Shown: positions 30,119 to 39,962 of the stretch, in pieces
Position numbering within the stretch: position 1 is the stretch's first letter
How the letters are laid out: each line of letters opens with the position of its first letter
NCBI RefSeq assembly: GCF_000380125.1
Contig: NZ_KB904574.1
Location: 209,419 to 265,895, forward strand
Source: Streptococcus ovis DSM 16829
GTDB taxonomy: Bacteria > Bacillota > Bacilli > Lactobacillales > Streptococcaceae
Direction: 5' to 3'
Length of the DNA stretch: 56,477 nt
Translations under genes and position numbers: made by a program
Notes under the pieces: generated by a model
Databases searched by the model: none
Seen by the model: the letters and a program-made list of their open reading frames with translations, nothing else
Told to the model about the DNA's origin: nothing

Positions 30119-30881
30119 AGAAGAATTGGCTACTATCTCAGATTTAGCTGATGAACGCTGGGCCATGTTTGAGGCGGATAGCAGAGCAGGAGTCCAATCT
30201 GCCATTCGTCAGCGAAGAAAGACTATTCAAGCGGTGATTGCGGAAGAGGAACGCTTGGAAAACATGTTGCGCTATGAAAAGGAGTTATACAGCAAAGGGT
30301 ATGAGGCGATTGCGGGGATTGATGAAGTGGGTCGGGGTCCGCTTGCAGGTCCTGTGGTGACTGCTTGTGTCATTTTGCCTAAGAATTGTAAGATTACGGG
30401 TCTTAATGATTCTAAAAAAATTCCTAAAAGTAAGCACGAGACTATCTATCAAGCTGTTTTAGAAGCTGCACTCAGCGTGGGAATCGGAATTGTAGACCAG
30501 GAAACCATTGACCAAGTTAATATCTATGAGGCGACCAAAATTGGAATGTTAGCAGCCATTCACAATTTGAAAGGTGAAGTGATGCGACCTGATTATCTGC
30601 TGATTGACGCCATGAAGCTAGAAACTCAAATTCCACAGCAATCTATTATTAAAGGAGATGCTAATTCTCTTTCAATTGCTGCTGCTTCCATCGTGGCTAA
30701 AGTCACCCGTGATCGTATCATGGCAGACTACGACCGGCAATTTCCGGGATATGGTTTTGCTCAAAATGCTGGATATGGGACGGCGGAGCATTTGGAAGGT
30801 CTTAAAAGATATGGTGTGACACCAATTCACCGAAAAACGTTCGAACCGATTAAAGGTATCCTGAAGTCCCAACAACAGTAA
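30096..30881 (+). CDS. rnhB: Ribonuclease HII
   Basis: This cleaves RNA in RNA/DNA hybrids and removes single misincorporated ribonucleotides. The 261-residue protein has an N-terminal helical extension (about 1-65) and the catalytic start [15 protein letters not shown] with D76 and E77; the remaining acidic residues lie in LLIDAMK and near residue 205. It overlaps rbgA, so the genes are co-transcribed, as in most Firmicutes. Confidence 0.95.
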   Translation: MATIKEIKEELATISDLADERWAMFEADSRAGVQSAIRQRRKTIQAVIAEEERLENMLRYEKELYSKGYEAIAGIDEVGRGPLAGPVVTACVILPKNCKITGLNDSKKIPKSKHETIYQAVLEAALSVGIGIVDQETIDQVNIYEATKIGMLAAIHNLKGEVMRPDYLLIDAMKLETQIPQQSIIKGDANSLSIAAASIVAKVTRDRIMADYDRQFPGYGFAQNAGYGTAEHLEGLKRYGVTPIHRKTFEPIKGILKSQQQ

Positions 30882-30916
30882 AGTGAATCAATTCACTCTA
30901 TTTTGATCAATTTTTC

Positions 30917-30946
30917 AACCGTTCAACAAGTTTGTTGGACGGTTTT
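30917..30946 (+). terminator. Intrinsic terminator between rnhB and dprA
   Basis: AACCGTTCAACA (30917-30928) pairs with TGTTGGACGGTT (one G-T wobble), followed by TTCG. It would isolate dprA from the upstream operon. Confidence 0.6.
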
Positions 30947-30952
30947 CGAATT
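30945..30952 (+). promoter_or_regulatory. Possible competence (cin) box of dprA
   Basis: TTCGAATT resembles the streptococcal SigX box TACGAATA at six of eight positions. It lies 20 bases before the dprA start, a suitable distance for a short leader with GGAGGG. The match is imperfect, so this is tentative. Confidence 0.3.
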
Positions 30953-30971
30953 AAATAAATGGAGGGATTTT

Positions 30972-31814
30972 ATGAATAATTTTGACATTTTTAAGCTGAA
31001 AAAAGCAGGACTGACAAATCTCAATATCAATAAGGTATTAGCGTATAAAGAGAAAGTCGGAAAGCGACTATCGCTACGGGATATTGCAGTAGTATCTGAG
31101 TGCAAGGAACCAATTCTCTTTATTGAAAAATATAAGCAATTAGATATTAAGTCCTGCCGTGAGGAGTTCAATCGCTTCCCATCGTTTTCTATTTTAGACA
31201 CCATCTATCCTATGGAGTTAAAAGAAATTTACAATCCACCTACTCTTATCTTTTATCAGGGGAATTTAGAATTACTGGATTTACCAAAACTTGCTGTTGT
31301 GGGCACGCGCAAGGCTAGTACGTATGGAATCCAATCTATTCAAAAAATCATCAATGAGTTGAAGAATCGCTTTGTCATTGTGAGTGGTTTGGCACGTGGG
31401 ATTGATACAGCGGCGCATATTGCCAGTCTCAAAAACGGTGGGCAAACAATTGCTGTTATTGGGACAGGACTCGACCAGTATTATCCAAGAGAAAATCGAG
31501 AGTTACAAAACTATCTTGCCAAGAACCAATTGTTACTGTCAGAGTATGAACCAGAATCTAAGCCTTTGAAATACCATTTCCCAGAACGGAATCGACTTAT
31601 TGCAGGGCTATCTCGTGCGGTTCTAGTAGCAGAAGCTAAGATGAGATCTGGTAGTCTGATTACCTGTGAGAGAGCTTTGGAAGAAGGACGTGATATCTTT
31701 GCAATTCCTGGTTCCATTTTAGATGGAAAATCGGATGGATGCCACCTTTTAATACAAGAAGGCGCAAAGTGCGTCACATCAGGCTTTGACATCCTATCAG
31801 AGTATGAAAAATGA
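30972..31814 (+). CDS. dprA: DNA-processing protein DprA
   Basis: This loads RecA onto incoming single-stranded DNA during natural transformation. The 280-residue protein has the Rossmann-fold core with VVGTRKASTYG, IVSGLARGIDTAAH and VIGTGLDQYYPRENREL, and later FPERNRLIAGLSRAVLVAEA. The start at 30972 follows GGAGGG; the open frame upstream overlaps the terminator. A complete dprA indicates that the transformation machinery is probably retained. Confidence 0.95.
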   Translation: MNNFDIFKLKKAGLTNLNINKVLAYKEKVGKRLSLRDIAVVSECKEPILFIEKYKQLDIKSCREEFNRFPSFSILDTIYPMELKEIYNPPTLIFYQGNLELLDLPKLAVVGTRKASTYGIQSIQKIINELKNRFVIVSGLARGIDTAAHIASLKNGGQTIAVIGTGLDQYYPRENRELQNYLAKNQLLLSEYEPESKPLKYHFPERNRLIAGLSRAVLVAEAKMRSGSLITCERALEEGRDIFAIPGSILDGKSDGCHLLIQEGAKCVTSGFDILSEYEK

Positions 31815-31846
31815 AAGTTGTTTCTCCTATAGGAAAAAGAAAGTTC

Positions 31847-31875
31847 TTGACACATACCTAAAAATAGTATATTCT
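31847..31875 (+). promoter_or_regulatory. Promoter of topA
   Basis: TTGACA (31847-31852), 17 bases, TATTCT (31870-31875). Confidence 0.65.
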
Positions 31876-31905
31876 TTTGAGAGTTAAAACTATAAAGGTA
31901 TGAAA

Positions 31906-33999
31906 ATGGCTACAAAAACAAGTACAAAAAAGAAAACGATAACAAAGAAAAATCTAGTTATCGTAGAGTCGCCTGCAAAGGCAAAAACAATTGAGAAATA
32001 TTTGGGTCGAAATTACAAGGTAGTTGCCTCAGTTGGACATATTCGAGATTTGAAAAAATCAACCATGTCAATTGATTTTGAGAATAACTATGAACCGCAA
32101 TATATCAATATTCGTGGTAAGGGAGACCTAATAAACTCTCTGAAAAAAGAAGCAAAGAATGCTAAAAAAGTCTATTTAGCGAGTGACCCGGACCGTGAAG
32201 GAGAAGCTATTTCATGGCATTTGGCACATATTTTGAACTTGGACGAATCGGATGCCAACCGTGTGGTCTTTAATGAGATTACCAAAGATGCTGTAAAAAA
32301 TGCTTTTAAAGAGCCTCGAACGATTGACCATGACCTAGTAGATGCCCAGCAGGCTCGTCGTGTTTTAGACCGTATCGTGGGGTATTCTATTTCACCACTC
32401 CTATGGAAGAAGGTCAAAAAAGGTTTATCAGCAGGACGTGTGCAGTCTGTTGCTTTAAAGCTGATCATTGACCGCGAAAATGAGATCAACCGATTCCAAC
32501 CAGAAGAATACTGGACCATTGATGCGAACTTTAAAAAGGGAAATAAAAAGTTTCAAGCGAATTTCTACGGACTTGATGGAAAAAAACTGAAACTCGAGAA
32601 CAATGATCAAGTCAAAGAAGTACTGGCTCGCATCAAGGGAGATGAGTTCCAAGTTGAGCAGGTGGAACGCAAGGAACGGAAACGCAATGCTCCATTGCCA
32701 TACACAACTTCCACGATGCAGATGGATGCGGCCAATAAAATCAATTTCCGAACTCGTAAAACCATGATGGTCGCTCAGCAACTCTATGAGGGAGTGAATT
32801 TGGGAACTGGTGGAGCGCAAGGGTTGATTACTTATATGCGTACAGACTCTACGCGTATCAGTCCTGTGGCACAGGAACAAGCAGCAGCCTTCATCACGGA
32901 GCGATTTGGAGAAAAATATTCGAAGCATGGAAGTCGAGTGCGTAATGCATCAGGTGCTCAGGATGCGCATGAAGCTATTCGACCTTCGAACGTCAATCTG
33001 ACACCAGAATCTATTGCGAAACACTTAGATAAGGACCAACTCAAACTCTACACCTTAATTTGGAATCGATTTGTTGCTAGCCAAATGACCGCAGCCGTTT
33101 TTGATACTATGAATGTCCGTCTTGGTCAAAATGGAGTTCTCTTTACTGCCAATGGTAGTCAGGTCAAATTTGACGGTTATATGGCTGTTTACAATGATGC
33201 TGATAAGAACAAGATGCTTCCTGATATGGAAACGGGTGATGTTGTCACACGTTCGACAACAAATCCTGAACAGCATTTTACGCAGCCACCAGCTCGCTAT
33301 TCAGAAGCGACTCTTATCAAGACGTTGGAAGAAAATGGTGTTGGACGTCCATCTACTTATGCCCCAACGATTGAGACTATTCAGAAACGTTATTATGTGA
33401 AACTTGTTTCTAAACGTTTTGAACCAACTGAACTAGGTGAAATTGTCAACAAACTCATCGTCGAATTCTTCCCTGATATTGTCAATGTGACGTTTACAGC
33501 CGAAATGGAGCAAAAACTGGATGATGTCGAAGTTGGGAAGGAGCAGTGGCAGAAGGTCATTGATAGTTTCTACCAGCCTTTCAAGGTCGAATTGGCCAAG
33601 GCAGAAACAGAAATGGAAAAAATCCAAATCAAGGATGAGCCTGCTGGTTTTGACTGTGATGTTTGCGGTAATCCAATGGTCATCAAATTAGGCAAATACG
33701 GCAAATTCTACGCCTGCTCAAATTTCCCTGATTGTCGCAACACCAAACAAATTGTCAAAGAAATTGGCGTAACCTGCCCAGTCTGTGGAGAAGGACATGT
33801 CATTGAGCGAAAGAGCAAACGAAATCGTCTCTTCTATGGATGTGACCGCTATCCAGAATGTGAATTTACTTCATGGGACAAGCCGGTTGGTCGTCACTGT
33901 CCAAAATGCGACCATTACCTGGTTGAAAAGAAAGTTCGTGGTGGCGGTAAGCAAGTTGTTTGTCCAAATGGTGATTACGAAGAAGAAAAAGTTAAATAA
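31906..33999 (+). CDS. topA: DNA topoisomerase I
   Basis: A type IA enzyme of 697 residues that relaxes negative supercoils. The Toprim domain starts [19 protein letters not shown] and includes [15 protein letters not shown]. The active-site tyrosine is Y310 in [12 protein letters not shown]. Three C-terminal zinc-ribbon segments follow, two with four cysteines (CDVCGN, then C-x4-C; CPVCGE, then C-x5-C) and one weaker. The start at 31906 is preferred to 31900 because AAAGG is seven bases upstream and MATKTS fits homologues. Confidence 0.97.
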   Translation: MATKTSTKKKTITKKNLVIVESPAKAKTIEKYLGRNYKVVASVGHIRDLKKSTMSIDFENNYEPQYINIRGKGDLINSLKKEAKNAKKVYLASDPDREGEAISWHLAHILNLDESDANRVVFNEITKDAVKNAFKEPRTIDHDLVDAQQARRVLDRIVGYSISPLLWKKVKKGLSAGRVQSVALKLIIDRENEINRFQPEEYWTIDANFKKGNKKFQANFYGLDGKKLKLENNDQVKEVLARIKGDEFQVEQVERKERKRNAPLPYTTSTMQMDAANKINFRTRKTMMVAQQLYEGVNLGTGGAQGLITYMRTDSTRISPVAQEQAAAFITERFGEKYSKHGSRVRNASGAQDAHEAIRPSNVNLTPESIAKHLDKDQLKLYTLIWNRFVASQMTAAVFDTMNVRLGQNGVLFTANGSQVKFDGYMAVYNDADKNKMLPDMETGDVVTRSTTNPEQHFTQPPARYSEATLIKTLEENGVGRPSTYAPTIETIQKRYYVKLVSKRFEPTELGEIVNKLIVEFFPDIVNVTFTAEMEQKLDDVEVGKEQWQKVIDSFYQPFKVELAKAETEMEKIQIKDEPAGFDCDVCGNPMVIKLGKYGKFYACSNFPDCRNTKQIVKEIGVTCPVCGEGHVIERKSKRNRLFYGCDRYPECEFTSWDKPVGRHCPKCDHYLVEKKVRGGGKQVVCPNGDYEEEKVK

Positions 34000-34001
34000 G
34001 C

Positions 34002-34040
34002 AAAAAAAGTTTACATAACATGTATTATGTAAACTTTTTT
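34002..34040 (+). terminator. Bidirectional-looking terminator after topA, with a dif-like palindrome
   Basis: AGTTTACATAA (34008-34018) and TTATGTAAACT (34025-34035) are perfect inverted arms around CATGTA, flanked by A6 and T6. It should terminate transcription in either direction. The 28-bp core has the 11-6-11 layout of a Xer recombination site and is discussed in the findings. Confidence 0.8.
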
Positions 34041-34186
34041 GCATTCTTATTCATTCAAGCTCCAATATTTTGAATATGAATGGTGAGTAGGTCATTCGCA
34101 AGAATTAGGTATTTCTGATATAATAGTCATTATTAAAATAGAAAGATTTGAACTAGAATACATTTCTAGTAAGAGGTATTAGTGTA

Positions 34187-35536
34187 TTGTCTCAATCAAT
34201 CAAAAAAGCGTCGTATATCAATGTCATTGGTGCTGGTCTGGCTGGCTCAGAAGCAGCTTATCAGATTGCTAAACGAGGTATTCCAGTAAAACTATATGAA
34301 ATGCGTGGTGTCAAGCCAACGCCACAACATAAGACAGCCAATTTTGCTGAGTTAGTTTGTTCCAATTCCTTCCGTGGTGATTCTTTAACAAATGCGGTTG
34401 GCTTATTGAAAGAAGAGATGCGTCGTTTGGATTCGGTTATTCTTCGCAATGGTGAAGCCAATCGTGTCCCGGCTGGTGGGGCGATGGCGGTGGATCGTGA
34501 AGGTTATGCAGAGGCTGTCACAGCTGAAATTGAAAGCAATCCTTTGATTGAAGTCATTCGTGGAGAGATGAGAGAGATTCCTGATGATGCCATCACAGTC
34601 ATTGCAACTGGTCCCTTGACTTCAGATGCCTTAGCAGAAAAAATCCATGAATTAAATGGTGGTGACGGTTTTTATTTCTACGATGCAGCAGCGCCGATTA
34701 TTGACAAGTCGACGATTGATATGGACAAGGTCTATCTGAAATCGCGTTATGACAAGGGCGAGGCGGCTTATCTCAACTGTCCGATGACCAAAGAAGAGTT
34801 TATGGCTTTTCATGAAGCCTTGACAACGGCTGAAGAAGCTCCGCTAAATTCTTTTGAAAAAGAAAAGTACTTTGAAGGCTGTATGCCAATTGAAGTCATG
34901 GCCAAACGAGGTATTAAAACCATTCTCTATGGCCCTATGAAGCCAGTTGGTCTAGAATACCCTGAAGATTATAAAGGACCGCGTGATGGCGAGTTTAAGA
35001 CACCTTATGCAGTCGTACAACTCCGCCAAGACAATGCAGCAGGGAGCCTCTACAATATTGTAGGCTTCCAAACGCATCTCAAATGGGGGGAGCAAAAACG
35101 CGTCTTCCAAATGATTCCTGGTCTCGAAAATGCTGAGTTTGTCCGCTATGGGGTGATGCATCGTAATTCTTACATGGATTCACCAAATCTCTTGACACAA
35201 ACCTTCCAGTCCCGCACCAACCCAAATCTATTCTTTGCTGGTCAAATGACAGGTGTGGAAGGCTATGTTGAGTCAGCGGCATCTGGTCTTGTGGCAGGGA
35301 TAAATGCAGCGCGTCTTTTCAAGGGCGAAGAAGAAGTTGTCTTCCCTGAAACAACAGCTATCGGTGCTCTACCATACTATATCACGCATACGGAAAGCAA
35401 ACATTTCCAACCAATGAATGTCAACTTTGGGATTATTAAAGAGCTTGATGGTCCACGGATTCGTGATAAAAAAGAGCGCTATGAAACGATTGCAGCACGT
35501 GCTTTGAATGATTTAGAAGGCTATCTAACAGTCTAA
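34187..35536 (+). CDS. trmFO: Methylenetetrahydrofolate-tRNA-(uracil-5-)-methyltransferase
   Basis: This folate- and FAD-dependent enzyme forms ribothymidine 54 in tRNAs. The 449-residue protein has the dinucleotide motif [13 protein letters not shown] near the N-terminus, [13 protein letters not shown] with its conserved cysteine, and [23 protein letters not shown] near residue 345. The start is a TTG at 34187; AAGAGG lies about 11 bases upstream and no ATG is in a suitable place. An extended -10 (TGATATAAT ending at 34124) gives a leader of about 60 bases. Confidence 0.93.
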   Translation: MSQSIKKASYINVIGAGLAGSEAAYQIAKRGIPVKLYEMRGVKPTPQHKTANFAELVCSNSFRGDSLTNAVGLLKEEMRRLDSVILRNGEANRVPAGGAMAVDREGYAEAVTAEIESNPLIEVIRGEMREIPDDAITVIATGPLTSDALAEKIHELNGGDGFYFYDAAAPIIDKSTIDMDKVYLKSRYDKGEAAYLNCPMTKEEFMAFHEALTTAEEAPLNSFEKEKYFEGCMPIEVMAKRGIKTILYGPMKPVGLEYPEDYKGPRDGEFKTPYAVVQLRQDNAAGSLYNIVGFQTHLKWGEQKRVFQMIPGLENAEFVRYGVMHRNSYMDSPNLLTQTFQSRTNPNLFFAGQMTGVEGYVESAASGLVAGINAARLFKGEEEVVFPETTAIGALPYYITHTESKHFQPMNVNFGIIKELDGPRIRDKKERYETIAARALNDLEGYLTV

Positions 35537-35549
35537 TCATTCTGTCTAC

Positions 35550-35588
35550 ATCTCCCTTTCTGTTGTATGCAAGGGAGATTATTTTTTA
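35550..35588 (+). terminator. Intrinsic terminator after trmFO
   Basis: ATCTCCCTT (35550-35558) pairs with AAGGGAGAT (35571-35579), followed by TATTTTTTAT. Confidence 0.8.
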
Positions 35589-35657
35589 TATGAATATAGA
35601 ATTTTTCTGAAAAGTAAGGTATAATAGCAAAAACAATAGAATGACAGGAATATGCAT

Positions 35658-36482
35658 GTGAACAAAGCCTATTTTTATCTTGAAATGAGAACGCATGAAT
35701 TATGCGTTCCTTATACCAATCAGATGCGCCGCATTCGTGTACTTTTGCCAAAAAACTACGAAGAAAATGCCTCTGATACTTATCCGGTAGTATATTTTCA
35801 TGATGGCCAAAATGTTTTTTATAGCAAAGAAGCTTTTGCTGGCCATTCTTGGAAGGTGATTCCTGCGATTAAACGCAATCCCGATATTGCGCAAATGATT
35901 GTAGTGGCAATTGACAATGATGGCGCAAATCGGATGAATGAATATGCTGCATGGAAGTACCAAGAATTTGGAATTCCTGGTGTGCAATTCGGAGGAATGG
36001 GAACAGAGTATGCAGAGTTCATCATGGATGTCGTGAAACCGTTTATTGATCAAGAATACCGTACCAAATCTGATAAGGCTCATACAGCGATGATAGGATC
36101 TTCTCTTGGAGGCAATATCACGCAATTTATGGGCCTGGCTTATCAAGAGAAGATTGGTTGTCTTGGTGTCTTTTCGTCTGCGAATTGGATTCATCAAGAC
36201 GCCTTTGATCGTTACATTGACAGACAGGTATTGGATAAGGAGCAGCGCGTTTATATCTATGTAGGCACAGAAGAAGCAGATGACACGGATAAAACACTTA
36301 TGGCAGGAAATATTAAACAGGCTTATATTGATTCTTCTCTCTCCTACTATCGTCAATTGATAGCGGGAGGAATTGGAGTGGACAATCTTAAGCTTTCTAT
36401 TGCATCGGGAGCGATTCATCACGAGGAAGCATGGGCATCATATCTACCGGATTGCTTGCGATTTTTAAGTGAAAATTGGTAA
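35658..36482 (+). CDS. Alpha/beta-hydrolase esterase (esterase D/Fes type)
   Basis: A cytosolic serine hydrolase of 274 residues. The core strand reads YPVVYFHDGQNVF and the nucleophile elbow is GSSLGG with S149. HHEEAWASYLP near the C-terminus supplies the catalytic histidine. A GTG start at 35658 is chosen because AGGA is eight bases upstream; the ATG at 35652 is only two bases from it. TATAAT lies at 35620-35625. It forms an apparent operon with a second esterase and an ATP-grasp protein. The substrate is unknown. Confidence 0.8.
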   Translation: MNKAYFYLEMRTHELCVPYTNQMRRIRVLLPKNYEENASDTYPVVYFHDGQNVFYSKEAFAGHSWKVIPAIKRNPDIAQMIVVAIDNDGANRMNEYAAWKYQEFGIPGVQFGGMGTEYAEFIMDVVKPFIDQEYRTKSDKAHTAMIGSSLGGNITQFMGLAYQEKIGCLGVFSSANWIHQDAFDRYIDRQVLDKEQRVYIYVGTEEADDTDKTLMAGNIKQAYIDSSLSYYRQLIAGGIGVDNLKLSIASGAIHHEEAWASYLPDCLRFLSENW

Positions 36483-36497
36483 GGAGGACCTATCATC

Positions 36498-37244
36498 GTG
36501 CATGTTGAATTTTTAAGTCATTGGTCAGGGCAATTGGGACGTGAAATGGCGCTCAATCGGTATGGCCATGCTGGTATTCCTGTTGTCGTTTTTCCATCAT
36601 CAGGCGGTACCCACAATGAATATGCTGATTTTGGTATGATTGAAGCCTGTCATGAGTTTATCGAGGCAGGAAAAGTGCAATTTTTTACTCTAAGTAGTAT
36701 TGATAATGAAAGTTGGCTAGCAGATTGGAAATCGATGTATGACCGTGCACAAGCACATACAGCCTACGAAGGTTATGTGATCAGCGAGGCCATTCCTTTT
36801 ATCAAGCACAAAACGGGTTGGTTTGACGGAATGATGGTGACAGGCTGCTCGATGGGAGCCTTCCATGCTGTGAATTTCTTCCTTCAGCACCCAGATGTGT
36901 TTACCAAGGTCATTGCCCTTTCAGGCGTCTATGATGTCCGTTATTTTAACGGAAATCAAGATTATGGCAATGATCCTACCGTTTACCAACATTCACCAGC
37001 AGACTATCTTTGGAATCAAGAGGATAGTTGGTTTATCGACCATTATAGGGCAGCAGATATTATTGTCTGTAGTGGTCTGGGCGCTTGGGAACAGGATGGT
37101 TTACCCAGCTTTTATACACTCAAAGATGCCTTTCAATTCAAAAATATTCCAGCCTGGTTTGACGAATGGGGTTATGATGTGGCGCACGACTGGGTATGGT
37201 GGCGTCAGCAAATGCCTTATTTCCTTCATCACATGAATCTCTAG
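36498..37244 (+). CDS. Alpha/beta-hydrolase, esterase family
   Basis: A 248-residue hydrolase distinct from its upstream neighbour. The nucleophile elbow is TGCSMGAFHA with S118; the GIPVVVFPSSGGT segment forms the oxyanion-side strand, and YDVAHDWVWW near residue 229 supplies the histidine. The GTG start has AAGGAGG 10 to 16 bases upstream. It begins 15 bases after the first esterase. Substrate unknown; no signal peptide is present, so it acts in the cytosol. Confidence 0.8.
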   Translation: MHVEFLSHWSGQLGREMALNRYGHAGIPVVVFPSSGGTHNEYADFGMIEACHEFIEAGKVQFFTLSSIDNESWLADWKSMYDRAQAHTAYEGYVISEAIPFIKHKTGWFDGMMVTGCSMGAFHAVNFFLQHPDVFTKVIALSGVYDVRYFNGNQDYGNDPTVYQHSPADYLWNQEDSWFIDHYRAADIIVCSGLGAWEQDGLPSFYTLKDAFQFKNIPAWFDEWGYDVAHDWVWWRQQMPYFLHHMNL

Positions 37245-37256
37245 AAAGGATTGCTT

Positions 37257-38423
37257 ATGAATTACCTTGTGATTTCCCCTTATTATCCTGATAATTTCCA
37301 ACCCTTTACCACTGCACTGGCTAAAAAAGAAAATGTAACTGTATTAGGCATAGGTCAAGAGCCATATGATCAGCTGGGAGCAGAATTGCAGGAAGCGTTA
37401 ACGGAATATTTCCGTGTAGAAAATCTAGAAGATTTGGATGAAGTGAAACGTGCAGTTGCCTTTCTTTTTTACAAACATGGTCCAATTGATCGTATTGAAT
37501 CGCACAATGAATACTGGCTCGACATGGATGCAGCTCTCCGTGCTCAATTTGATGTATTTGGGCCAAAGCCTGCGGATTTGAAGAAAACAAAATTTAAATC
37601 AGAAATGAAAAAGTATTTCAAAAAAGCTGGTGTACCAGTAGTAGCAGGCCAAATAATCAAAACAGAGAGACACATCAAAAAAGCGGTCAAAGAAATTGGT
37701 TTTCCAATGATTGCAAAACCAGACAATGGTGTAGGGGCAGCAGCCACTTATAAGCTATCTACCCCAAAAGATGTTGAACGTTTTCAAGCAGAGTGGGATG
37801 GTCAAACTGTCTATTTCTTTGAGAAATTTGTCAATTCTAGTAAGGTGATTACCTATGATGGCTTAATTGACAGCCAGGGTAATATCGTCTATGAGACGAG
37901 CTTAGAGTATGTCCATACACCTTTAAGTTTGGTAGTAGACCAGAAGGACAATGCCTATTTTATTTATGATAAAGTTGATGAAAAACTTCGTCAATATGGG
38001 CAGGCTATCATAAAGACTTTTGGTATGAAAGAACGATTCTTCCATATTGAATTTTTCAAAGATGGCGATGACTATATCGTGATTGAATACAATAATCGTC
38101 CAGCTGGTGGGTTTACAGTTGATGCCTATAATTTTGCGCATTCCATTGATTTGTACAGCGATTATGCGCGAATGGTTGCTGGTGAAACCGTTGCGGAACG
38201 AATCTATCCAGCTCAGTTTTCTCTTTCAATTAGCCGACGAGATCAGACCAGCTATGTCCATACGGAAGAAGAAATTCGCGCTCGTTACCAAGGCAAATTG
38301 AAGATGGTCAAAAGGATGCCAGAAGCCTTTGTAGCCTTACAGGGCAATCTTGTGTATATCTTGACAGCAGAAAATCTAGAAGCGATTCATGAAATGATTG
38401 CATTTATCAGTCAAACTACTTAA
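37257..38423 (+). CDS. ATP-grasp domain ligase
   Basis: A 388-residue protein of the ATP-grasp superfamily, which joins a carboxylate to an amine or thiol using ATP. An N-terminal pre-grasp domain (1-105) is followed by a nucleotide-binding segment (IGFPMIAKPDNGVGAA near residue 147) and the metal-binding end EFFKDGDDYIVIEYNNRPAGG near residue 266. AAGGATT precedes the ATG at 37257. It ends the three-gene unit with two esterases. I do not recognise a characterised orthologue, and the product is unknown. Confidence 0.8.
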   Translation: MNYLVISPYYPDNFQPFTTALAKKENVTVLGIGQEPYDQLGAELQEALTEYFRVENLEDLDEVKRAVAFLFYKHGPIDRIESHNEYWLDMDAALRAQFDVFGPKPADLKKTKFKSEMKKYFKKAGVPVVAGQIIKTERHIKKAVKEIGFPMIAKPDNGVGAAATYKLSTPKDVERFQAEWDGQTVYFFEKFVNSSKVITYDGLIDSQGNIVYETSLEYVHTPLSLVVDQKDNAYFIYDKVDEKLRQYGQAIIKTFGMKERFFHIEFFKDGDDYIVIEYNNRPAGGFTVDAYNFAHSIDLYSDYARMVAGETVAERIYPAQFSLSISRRDQTSYVHTEEEIRARYQGKLKMVKRMPEAFVALQGNLVYILTAENLEAIHEMIAFISQTT

Positions 38424-38475
38424 GATTTCGTATGAATTTTATAAGAAAGACATATGAAACAGATGTGAAATTTGA

Positions 38476-38505
38476 AAAAAAGCGGGACATGGTTCCTGCT
38501 TTTTT
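38476..38505 (+). terminator. Intrinsic terminator after the ATP-grasp gene
   Basis: AAGCGGGA pairs with TCCTGCTT (one G-T), with A-rich flank before and TTTTTT after. Confidence 0.8.
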
Positions 38506-38556
38506 ATGCCCTTTTCAAATTTTATGATACAGTAGCAGAAAACTTTGAAGGAAAAT

Positions 38557-38622
38557 GTGAGCGTGTTTAAGGAGGAAAGACTTCGAAAAATCAATAAAGA
38601 AAGCCTTTTCACAAATCTATAA
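38557..38622 (+). CDS. Possible small ORF or regulator remnant
   Basis: A GTG preceded by GAAGGA opens a 21-codon frame ending TAA. The peptide, with KEERLRKINKE, is charged and looks like the first helix of a DeoR-type regulator. It could be a regulator remnant, a leader peptide or chance. Its stop codon overlaps the left arm of the operator palindrome. Confidence 0.25.
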   Translation: MSVFKEERLRKINKESLFTNL

Positions 38623-38684
38623 CTTTAACTTATAGTCTGATTAATTTTTCTTAAGTAGACTTTGAAAGCGTTTCATATTAAGAT
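38617..38684 (+). promoter_or_regulatory. Promoter and LysR-type operator of the acyl-CoA dehydrogenase operon
   Basis: CTATAA (38617-38622) and TTATAG (38630-38635) form a dyad with a 7-base spacer. ATTAATTT and CTTAAGTAGACT (38650-38661) follow. TAGACT serves as a poor -35, with a 17-base spacer to TAAGAT (38679-38684). The same arrangement, base for base in spacing, occurs before the crotonase operon. The weak promoter with an upstream dyad fits activation by a LysR protein. Confidence 0.6.
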
Positions 38685-38716
38685 AAGGGTGTCAACAAAA
38701 ATGTAAACGCTTTACA
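38663..38716 (+). promoter_or_regulatory. Two cre-like palindromes
   Basis: TGAAAGCGTTTCA (38663-38675) lies between -35 and -10; TGTAAACGCTTTACA (38702-38716) lies downstream of the -10. Both have the CG centre and TG/CA ends of CcpA sites, though their spacing differs by one base from the standard 14-bp form. Confidence 0.5.
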
Positions 38717-38755
38717 CGGAAAAATTTCATAATAAATATAAAAGGAGTTTTAACG

Positions 38756-39961
38756 ATGTCAGTTAAAGAATTAGCACGTGAATTGTACCCAGAGGATTTG
38801 TTTGGTTATGCTGAAAAGCTAACGGAAGGTGAATTGAAGGTTTTGAAACACCTTCGTGAAGAAATGGAGAAACGTATTCGCCCAGTTCTCATTGAGAGCT
38901 ACGAAAAAGCATTGTTGCCACGTGAAGAAATTCTTGGTGCATTTGCAGCAGCTCGCATCATGGATCACCCAGACTTATTTGTAGGTCGCGAAGGTCAATG
39001 GAAATCACGTGAAATCTACAACACTTTCCTCTATCTTGAATTGGCTCGCTTCGATCCCTCAGTAGCAACATTCTATACAGTACATGGTGGTTTGGGATAC
39101 AACACCATCCTCATCGGTGGGAATGAAGAGCAACGCGAACGCTTCGGTACACCTGTTCGCACCTTTCAAGCACAAACTTGTTTTGCTTTGACAGAGCCTG
39201 ATCATGGTTCAGATATCGCAGGTGGTTTGGCAACAACTGCTGAGCGCCGTGGCGACAAATGGATCTTAAATGGTGAAAAACGTTGGATTGGTGGTGCAAA
39301 AACAGCCGACTTCATTCCAGTCTTTGCTCGTGATGTAGAAACGAAGAAAATCAAATGTTTCATGGTTAAAAAAGGTAGTGAAGGACTTTCAGTTGAAAAC
39401 GTACCACACAAAATTGCGCTTCGTTTGGTAAATAACGGACACATCACATTAAAAGATGTTGAAGTAGCAGAAGCTGACCGTCTTGAAAATATCAACGGCT
39501 ACGGCGATGTTGCAAAAATCTTTGTCCGTACTCGTGCAGACGTAGCGTACATCGCAATGGGAACAGCAGCTGGTGCTTATAATGCAGCCCTTCGTTTGAC
39601 AACAACTCGTGAGCAATTTGGCCGTAAATTGGCTGGCTTCCAGTTGGTACAAGAAAAATTGGCTCGTATGCAAGCGAACGTAGTAGCAGCTATTGCGTAC
39701 AGTGTCCGTATTGGTGAATTGCAAGAAGAAGGTCAAGAAGTGATGCTCAACTCATCTCTTGCGAAATTGCACAACTCACTTCGTATGCGTGAAACAGTTG
39801 CCCTGGCACGTGAAGTATGTGGTGGTAATGGTATCACTCTTGAAACAGAGGTGGCACGCTTCTTCACTGACGCAGAAGCAATCTACACTTACGAAGGGAC
39901 GCATGAAATCAACGCTATGCTCGTTGCTCGTGAATTGACAGGTATCGGTGCATTCGTATAA
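38756..39961 (+). CDS. Acyl-CoA dehydrogenase (short-chain type)
   Basis: A FAD enzyme of 401 residues that would oxidise an acyl-CoA to the trans-2-enoyl-CoA. It shows QTCFALTEPDHGSDIAG (flavin/substrate binding, near residue 140), WILNGEKRWIGGA, and the C-terminal catalytic base E380 in YTYEGTHEIN. AAAGGAG lies before the ATG. It is the first gene of an operon with 3-hydroxyacyl-CoA dehydrogenase, thiolase and a transporter. Such enzymes normally pass electrons to an electron-transfer flavoprotein, which is not encoded here. Chain length is not determinable, but the partners suggest C4. Confidence 0.88.
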   Translation: MSVKELARELYPEDLFGYAEKLTEGELKVLKHLREEMEKRIRPVLIESYEKALLPREEILGAFAAARIMDHPDLFVGREGQWKSREIYNTFLYLELARFDPSVATFYTVHGGLGYNTILIGGNEEQRERFGTPVRTFQAQTCFALTEPDHGSDIAGGLATTAERRGDKWILNGEKRWIGGAKTADFIPVFARDVETKKIKCFMVKKGSEGLSVENVPHKIALRLVNNGHITLKDVEVAEADRLENINGYGDVAKIFVRTRADVAYIAMGTAAGAYNAALRLTTTREQFGRKLAGFQLVQEKLARMQANVVAAIAYSVRIGELQEEGQEVMLNSSLAKLHNSLRMRETVALAREVCGGNGITLETEVARFFTDAEAIYTYEGTHEINAMLVARELTGIGAFV

Positions 39962-39962
39962 A

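Larger units (their letters stand above)
38424..38755. other. 332-base intergenic region upstream of the acyl-CoA dehydrogenase operon
   Basis: It holds, in order, a terminator (38476-38505), a possible 21-codon ORF (38557-38622), the inverted repeat CTATAA-N7-TTATAG, a promoter with a conserved -35 region, two cre-like palindromes, and the AAAGGAG ribosome binding site of the first gene. No other gene is seen. Confidence 0.8.

Noticed and set aside
35700-36422. A 240-codon open frame on the minus strand
   Set aside because: It lies fully opposite the first esterase, has no family motif or ribosome binding site, and has the biased composition of an antisense shadow.
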